Below are positions 9,805-14,618 of a DNA stretch of 14,618 nt, piece after piece. Source of the DNA: Setaria digitata (lineage: Eukaryota > Nematoda > Chromadorea > Rhabditida > Setariidae); the NCBI GenBank assembly GCA_003640385.1, contig RCAB01000877.1, positions 1-14,618 of the forward strand, read 5' to 3'. The translations under genes were made by a program, and so were the position numbers. Position 1 is the first letter of the stretch. The number at the start of each line of letters is the position of its first letter. The notes under the pieces were generated by a model. It saw only the letters and a list, made by a program, of their open reading frames with translations, did no database searches and was not told the DNA's origin.

Positions 9805-9866
9805 TCCATCATTTGATCGCTATAATTTCGTCATCATCAACAAAACTTTTGATTGAACTTCCACAG

Positions 9867-10047
9867 CATCAATGATGATTCGCTATATTTGTTTATATCG
9901 AATCAGTTTATTGATACAGTTGGCTTCAGCGATCTTTTATTTTTCCTTTTTTTTGTTGCACCTCTTTTAGTTATATTTATTAAACAACGATTAGCACAGC
10001 AGATTATCCTTTATCATCGCTATGCATTTAACACAATTATCCAATAA
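9867..10047 (+). CDS. Candidate terminal exon with one membrane segment
   Basis: An acceptor CTTCCACAG ends at 9866. In exon 2's phase (AG plus C makes Ser) the frame stays open for 59 more codons to TAA at 10045-10047. It starts INDDSLYLFISNQF, runs into a hydrophobic segment about FSDLLFFLFFVAPLLVIFI (residues 20-38 of this piece), and is followed by basic KQR and a polar tail. AATAAA lies 68 bases after the stop. Joined, the protein would be about 121 residues with a polar N-terminal part and one C-terminal membrane span. The GC gain is modest (53 of 181), and open stretches of 60 codons occur by chance here. Another frame after the same acceptor gives MMIRYICLYRISLLIQ..., also hydrophobic. 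Confidence 0.22.
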
Positions 10048-10114
10048 GCAAAAACGTTTTCTCAGGTTTGATTTTAGCATCTATTTGTGGTGATAATTAT
10101 CCATTGACTAATTA

Positions 10115-10120
10115 AATAAA
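10115..10120 (+). promoter_or_regulatory. AATAAA, possible polyadenylation signal
   Basis: A canonical AATAAA sits 68 bases after the stop of the candidate terminal exon, a normal 3' UTR distance for a nematode. The hexamer is common in DNA of this composition, so it supports the model only weakly. Confidence 0.2.
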
Positions 10121-11368
10121 ATGATTATCCGATAGTTTTGTAAACAATTTTTCCTACTTTATCGTTGTTATTCAAATCATTATACTTTCCAGTCTCCTAA
10201 ACACATCTATGATTATATATCCTTCAACTAACATTTGTCTTCAACGACTATACAATTATTCAATAAGCTGTACAACCATGCAATTATCCAATTATGCAAC
10301 AGTTAACTGATCATCTGTTAAGGCATTTCTACTTTCGGATTGTGTATTTTTTCTTTCCTGCATTTAATAGAGTTTCTAACAATCTTTATTTTTGGAGTTT
10401 TTAAAAAAGAGAAAAAGTATTTTGAAAGATATTTTTGGGAAGATATGAACAATAATTGATATTGAATTATCATTAGTAATAATATAAATCATCCGATTGA
10501 TTTTATCAGTTTCTTTTTGCAATTACTATTTTTTTAATTTTCAAAATTTCCTTCGAAAAGTTTTTTTTTTGAAATAAATAAAATAAAGCATTTGTTCTTA
10601 AAAGATATTTTATAGTTCGGCAATTTCACTGTAGCATATGAAAAGCTCTGATAGGGGGAAAAAAAAGAAAAGCAATGAAATAAATATTTGCTATAACTGA
10701 GTAAATCATATCGTTGGATGGAATGATATGAAATTCATCTGATGAAGTAACTGTAAAATGAATTTAAAGTATACAATAAACGTAAGAGGCAAGAAAGATG
10801 GATTGCTTTCGTAGAATCGTTTGGAATTTTAGAGTATAGAAAGTGAAAAATTATTGAAGCGTTGTTTCCAGATGTTGACTTTTTTTGAATTTTCCACCTC
10901 TTTTGTTTGTAATTTTCCACGTTCAGCAATCCCAACAGTTAAAATTAATTACTTCGAGATAAAGTTTTTGCGAAATTATAGTAATAACAAGAATGTATGC
11001 AGTACAGCAAAGATTTTTTAAACGGTATCAAGTAAGAATTTAAGTACTGAGTTAATTTCTTCTTTAAAAAGGGAAAATTTATATTTATTATAAATAAAAC
11101 TAACTGTTTGTGAAGTAAAGATTTGAAGCTGATTACATTTACAGAGGTAATATCCGGATTGCCAAAATTTTTAAAATTTGGAGCATTCCTGAAATGTTCT
11201 TATCTTATTTTGGTTATTATCATATCAAGATAATCGGTTGTTTTTTGAGAACAGTTACTTTTCTCTTTCGGCACTTATCACTTAAAAAGAAAAATTAAGA
11301 AATGGTAATTCATAAATGGTCGGAAAAAGGATGGAAAATAAATATTTGGCTTATTTATTTATTTATTG

Positions 11369-11386
11369 ATTCATTAATTAGTGAAT
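11369..11386. repeat. Near-palindrome around a TAATTA core
   Basis: The sequence ATTCATTAATTAGTGAAT is self-complementary at 16 of 18 positions and centres on the homeodomain core TAATTA, next to a TTTA repeat. Homeodomain binding is inference. Confidence 0.6.
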
Positions 11387-11735
11387 GATTCAACATATCA
11401 GTGATGTTATCTTCTGTCCTTGTTTTTGTTTATTTTTCCTTAGCTGTTGTTTCAATTCTCGTTTTTTTCTTACCTTCATTTTTCATTAGAAATTTTAATG
11501 TGTAAACAAAATTTGGAAAGAACAAATCTGATAAAAATTTCCCAAAAATTTTTCCAAAAAAAAGGAAGAAAAAAATTGAAAAAGAATTAGAAATAAAAGG
11601 GAACGTATAGACAGATGGCCAAATGAAAAAAAAAAAAAAAAATTAATAACATTTAGACATTTGCATAGATAGCCGTACTAATTTTTTTTATTTTAAATTT
11701 ACCAAATTTAAAAATTTTTTCTTTCGTCCTAACAG

Positions 11736-11785
11736 AAGTAGCCAAGAGATGAGGCGGAAATGAACTGACACAATTACAAACATAT
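11736..11785 (+). other. Candidate 50-base exon, non-coding or terminal
   Basis: It lies between a pyrimidine-rich acceptor (TTTCTTTCGTCCTAACAG) and a GTAAGC donor at 11786, and is GC-richer than its flanks. All three frames contain stops: phase 0 meets TAG at once, phase 1 TGA, and in exon 2's phase it would add RSSQEMRRK and stop. It is therefore either a 5' or 3' untranslated exon of a downstream gene, an alternative last exon, or chance. The paired good splice sites are the main support. Confidence 0.25.
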
Positions 11786-12259
11786 GTAAGCATTAGTTTT
11801 GTCGGAATTTAATTAATTTTTCGTTAGGAAAAATTAAAGTTCAAAAGAAAAAGAAATCTAAAAATCTTCACAAAAACATCAAAAAATTCATTTTTTTCCT
11901 CTTTTACAACAGAACTCTAAAAGAATTGAAAGAAAAGATTTGAGAAAAATTGGTAAAAATTAGAGTAAGTAATGTTACATTCTCATTTTGCTCTTGTCTT
12001 AGCTATCTTTTCTTCCGAACAACTCTTCAATTAATTCTTTCTTATTTCTTTTCTTTTTAGTTTAAATTTTTTTTTTTTTTTGAACAAAGAGAAAAGAGAA
12101 CGAAAACGAAACTTTTTCCAATGGAAATTGAAACGACTGCTAAAAATGACATTTCATTTTTATTACAAAAAAAAAAAAATCACAAAATCAGCCAAAAAAA
12201 AAGTGGAAAAACAAAGTTGGCTATCATTTTTTTTTTTAATAATGCGAGAATTATTGATT

Positions 12260-12400
12260 TCGAGAATTATAAATCAGAATGATAAGGAGAGTGGAAGAGA
12301 GAGAATTATCACTGTACAGAAAGGAGAAGAGGAAAAGAGAGAGAGACAGAAATATCTGAAGAGGAAGGGGAAAAAAGGAGGAGTGGAGAAAAAAAGGAAT
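12260..12400. repeat. Purine-rich (GA) low-complexity block
   Basis: Long runs of A and G, including GAGAGAGAGA, lie on the + strand with few pyrimidines. It is the mirror in composition of the CT tract at 7806-7860. The scarcity of T on this strand removes stop codons and explains part of the open frame across it. Confidence 0.7.
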
Positions 12401-12747
12401 GATTCAAAGATATTTAAACAAGCGAATATTTGTCAATGTAAATTTACCATTCCAACAATAAATAAAAGTTTTATCTTATCTTTTTTCTGTTTTTTTTTGT
12501 CTTTAAAAAAAAAAAAAAAATGCCAAAAATTACAATTGCAAAAGAGAGAAATGAAGAAAAATCGAAACAAAATAGACCTAAATCAGAAGAGTTAGGAAAT
12601 GAAAAGATTGAGGAAAAAGAGGATAGGACAGATGAAAAAGAAGGAAAAATAATGGGAAAAGCAGTAGCATTCCTATTAACTTTCCGGAGAGAATTTTGAT
12701 GAGAGGAAGTCTAATATCGGCTCCACTTAAGCATTATCCACTAGAAC

Positions 12748-12784
12748 TGGAATTGAATTTCGAGTCTAATCCAATTCAATTCCA
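12748..12784. repeat. Perfect 12-bp inverted repeat, 13-base loop
   Basis: TGGAATTGAATT (12748-12759) is perfectly complementary to AATTCAATTCCA (12773-12784). It is the longest perfect arm pair I found outside the AT array. The right arm runs into ATTCC-like repeats, which may be how it arose. Confidence 0.85.
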
Positions 12785-12929
12785 TTCCATTTCCGTTCCC
12801 ATTTCTTTCTTTTTTCCGGTCTATAAACAGTTCTTTGTAATGTAAAATTGTTCAGCAAACTATTAAAAGAGCCAAACAAACATCAATTAAATCATTCAAG
12901 AAAATCGTTGTATAAACTGTTTAAGCGGA

Positions 12930-12955
12930 GAGACAGACAGACGGACAGACACACG
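12930..12955. repeat. Degenerate GACA tetranucleotide repeat
   Basis: The sequence reads AGACAGACAGACGGACAGAC followed by ACACGC: about five GACA-like units with one substitution. It is unusually GC-rich for this window. Confidence 0.85.
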
Positions 12956-13078
12956 CATAATCATTAGAATTGATCACAAATATTTGACGATACGTAAGTT
13001 GAATTTTGATTTTACAGTCTCGAATGAGTTAACTAGTCAGTTGCCCTTAGTGTGCAGAAACGTTTACATGCACATACT

Positions 13079-13147
13079 TGTGAACACAAGCCACACACCC
13101 ACGTATGCACGCACTACGCAAGCATACACGCACGCACACACTCACGT
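13079..13147. repeat. CA/CG-rich alternating tract
   Basis: Degenerate CACA, CACG and TGCACGCA units dominate, with several alternating purine-pyrimidine runs carrying CG steps, a composition that favours Z-DNA. A short perfect dyad CTTGTG-AA-CACAAG overlaps its left end (13077-13090). Open frames on both strands here (12984-13244 and 13047-13229) are by-products of the repeat. Confidence 0.75.
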
Positions 13148-13217
13148 CCAGGTATGCTGTTGCATCACAAACTTGTTTGGAATCGTCTTGTCTGTTTGTA
13201 TAAAAGGAAGTAGTACT

Positions 13218-13460
13218 GTGATAAGTCATCGTGTGATCAGCTAGTTAGTATCATCCAATCAGTCAGCTGGCGCGATCATCCGATCAGTTGATTATTACCC
13301 GATCACTAAGTTACTGTTATCAGCAACTGATCAGTTGGTCATCAACAAATCACGTACTCAATAAATCAATCACCTGTTAGTTGGTGAATCACATCTTTAA
13401 GCAGTTAATTAATCATCCACCTCATCAGTTGGTTAGTGAATCAGTTTTATCTGACCAGTC
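13218..13460. repeat. Degenerate GATCA/CAGTTGGT repeat region with 14-bp palindrome
   Basis: Variants of ATCAGTTGGT, GATCA and AATCAC recur many times without a fixed period: for example CAGTTGAT, CAGTTGGT twice, and TAGTTGGT. CAACTGATCAGTTG at 13324-13337 is a perfect palindrome. The block directly follows the CA tract. It may be an old diverged tandem array or a run of short regulatory sites. Confidence 0.6.
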
Positions 13461-14203
13461 TTACTAGTCATTTCAGTCCTATTTATACCTTAGCTAATCG
13501 ACACAATCTCATTTCATTTCAATGCAAACTGCTCGATTTAAGGCTGACAACTTTCAGCATCTTCACCCTTCCCCATTATGAAATTTTACAGTTATTTTGC
13601 TGTAGGATAATCGTACATCCATTTCATCCTGAATTACAAAATTCTATCCTACCTTCTCCTCTTACTTGCAAATGGAAGTAATATGAAGTACCATAAAGCC
13701 TAGGATAGAATCTATTCACTGGATGTGCTGTATTCGAGCTGTCCTGTAAAATATTCTTCAATTTACCTGTTTGCCTACTAGATGCTCATATCCACATAAA
13801 ATTATTCGATATGATCATATATTCATATAAAACTATTTTATACCATCATATTTCTGCGAAGAAATTAAATAAGAAATAAAAAATTAGGGGGAAGAAGCAG
13901 AAAAACTGATTAAAAATTAGGGAAATGAAAAATTTATCAAGTATTTATGCTATTGAGTATGGTAAATTAGCGAGACTGATAGATGGAATTGATAATCCCT
14001 CAATACTTTTAAATTAATAAATTTATTATTTATGTATTCTACCTTTCCTTTTTTCATTTTGAAACAGAATTTTTACTTCCTTTGTTTACTTTTCCAATAA
14101 ATGATTTCTTTTATTTTCATTTCGGTTTACAGTTGGGTTTATTTATTCTCACCACTTTTTGTTGTTAATTACATCTTAACCTTTACATTACCATATGATA
14201 ACA

Positions 14204-14221
14204 CTGATAAGCTATTATCAG
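14204..14221. promoter_or_regulatory. Perfect dyad of two facing GATA-like sites
   Basis: CTGATAA (14204-14210) and TTATCAG (14215-14221) form a perfect 7-bp inverted repeat with a GCTA spacer. It begins within ACTGATAAGC, close to the extended intestinal GATA consensus. A 10-bp palindrome ATCAGCTGAT, holding the E-box CAGCTG, lies 34 bases on (14255-14264). Binding is inferred. Confidence 0.4.
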
Positions 14222-14429
14222 CATTTCTTTCCTTTTCTCATCTCAATGATTTTCATCAGCTGATCGAATAGTTCATAAAATGCAACTTATATCATCAACT
14301 ATATGCATCAATTATATATTATGCATACGGAATGTCACATAAACAAATTTCAGTAAGCAAATGCAAAATTTTAATTAAAAACAGAGTAACAAATGATTCT
14401 GCAAATATATATTTGAAAACTTAATGAAG

Positions 14430-14444
14430 TGATATTGAATATCA
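14430..14444. repeat. TGATATT-G-AATATCA perfect dyad
   Basis: Seven-base arms around a single base. It is a short self-complementary site of unknown role. Confidence 0.6.
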
Positions 14445-14618
14445 TAAATGATAATTAAAATGTCTGTGACTATTTTTGATCTTTATGTCTATCGATTTAC
14501 AATTAGTAACTGGTAAGAAATAACTTTGTGAAGCTTACCTTTAACTAATAATAATATAAATAATAAAAGAATTTAGGAAAAATGGAAATGTTAGACAAGT
14601 TGAAGGCAAAAAAAAAAA

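Larger units (their letters stand above)
5469..9866 (+). other. Putative long intron or mostly non-coding interval
   Basis: If exon 2 joins the candidate terminal exon at 9867, this 4.4 kb is intron 2. Competing acceptors compatible with exon 2's phase end at 5932 (31 further codons to TAA at 6027), 6256 (TTGTTTCAG, giving only SHSS then stop) and 7741. The interval also holds the inverted repeats at 5719, 6839, 7648 and 8674, the pyrimidine tract at 7806, GATA-like sites at 7309-7415, and a dense TTATCA block starting at 9597. Confidence 0.3.
9597..10096. promoter_or_regulatory. ATCA-rich block with seven TTATCA/TGATAA sites
   Basis: TTATCA starts at 9597, 9637, 9665, 9677, 9763 and 10011, and TGATAA at 10091. 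The block from 9597 to 9850 also shows cryptic TCA/ATC repetition. This could be degenerate simple sequence that incidentally makes GATA sites, or a regulatory block. Candidate exon 3 lies inside it. Confidence 0.3.
10048..11735. other. Non-coding AT-rich interval
   Basis: No supported gene is seen. The interval has degenerate ATTATCC/ATTATTC motifs (about 10095-10300), T and A tracts, a short (TTTA)n tract near 11351-11366, a near-palindrome centred on TAATTA at 11369-11386, and a 17-base A run at 11626-11642. A 66-codon minus-strand frame (10735-10935) starts at TTG and lacks splice support. Confidence 0.55.
11786..12927. other. Non-coding interval with A-rich and purine-rich blocks
   Basis: It contains A/T homopolymers (12505-12520 is A16), a purine-rich section at about 12260-12400, the inverted repeat at 12748-12784, and an ATTCC-like degenerate run (about 12773-12800). 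A 171-codon Lys-rich frame (12080-12595) starts with TTG rather than ATG and runs through poly-A and poly-T tracts, so it is not accepted as a gene. Confidence 0.5.
13461..14618. other. Non-coding 3' interval
   Basis: Bases 13510-13740 are somewhat less AT-rich and carry an 81-codon frame that starts at GTG (13436), with no domain recognised. The remainder is AT-rich, with GATA-like and other dyads at 14204-14264 and 14430-14444, and it ends in an A run. No gene is supported. Confidence 0.5.

Noticed and set aside
10735..10935. 66-codon minus-strand frame
   Set aside because: It starts at TTG and no acceptor or donor supports it.
12080..12595. 171-codon Lys-rich + strand frame
   Set aside because: It opens with TTG at 12080, not ATG, runs through poly-A, poly-T and GA-rich tracts, and has no domain or splice support.
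12984..13244. Overlapping frames on both strands through the CA/CG tract
   Set aside because: The repeat lacks stops on both strands; the + frame starts at TTG, and the minus ATG frame (13047-13229) is the mirror of the repeat.
13436..13681. 81-codon + strand frame
   Set aside because: It starts at GTG. Composition is mixed and somewhat less AT-rich, but there is no recognised domain or splice structure.
4380..14090. Scattered forkhead-like GTAAACA sites (near 4387, 6739, 6830, 7369, 8522, 10140, 11503, 14084)
   Set aside because: Only about twice the number I would expect from base composition, and they do not cluster.

Overview
The window is very AT-rich, mostly non-coding eukaryotic DNA. 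It holds long A and T homopolymers, a 373-bp (AT)n microsatellite, no bacterial operon structure, no rRNA, no recognisable tRNA and no recognisable transposon. The few exon-like islands have higher GC than their surroundings and are bounded by TTTACAG or TTTTCAG acceptors and GTAAGC-type donors. That intron grammar, with such AT-rich introns, fits a nematode best, and a filarial-type genome is plausible. No protein here was recognised well enough to prove it.

Layout. Bases 1-2284 are upstream or intronic DNA with the (AT)n array (777-1149) and a cluster of GATA-factor-like sites (1340-1523). Bases 2285-2356 are the best first exon, with an ATG at 2306 only 21 bases after a TTTACAG acceptor; this could be a trans-splice site or an ordinary internal acceptor. 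A 3-kb putative intron holds a 62-bp-period duplicated block rich in ATCACGT (4247-4350). Bases 5335-5468 are the best second exon, in frame with the first. Beyond it the gene continues with uncertainty: several acceptors are compatible with its phase. The most interesting leads to a 59-codon stretch with one membrane segment at 9867-10047, followed by AATAAA 68 bases after the stop. The three pieces would give a protein of about 121 residues: a Thr/Ser/Pro-rich polar N-terminal half, then one transmembrane segment near the C-terminus. This is a hypothesis; I do not recognise the protein.

Bases 5469-9866 hold several strong inverted repeats, a 55-base pure pyrimidine tract and short candidate ORFs near acceptors. 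Bases 10048-14618 hold a candidate non-coding or terminal 50-base exon (11736-11785), a purine-rich block (about 12260-12400), a perfect 12-bp inverted repeat (12748-12784), GACA and CA-type repeats (12930-13147), and a degenerate GATCA/CAGTTGGT region with a 14-bp palindrome (about 13218-13460).

Most long open frames in this window begin at TTG or GTG, or run through simple repeats, and are not genes. The main conclusions are one likely split gene on the + strand with multi-kb introns, and a dense set of dyads and GATA-like motif clusters around it.
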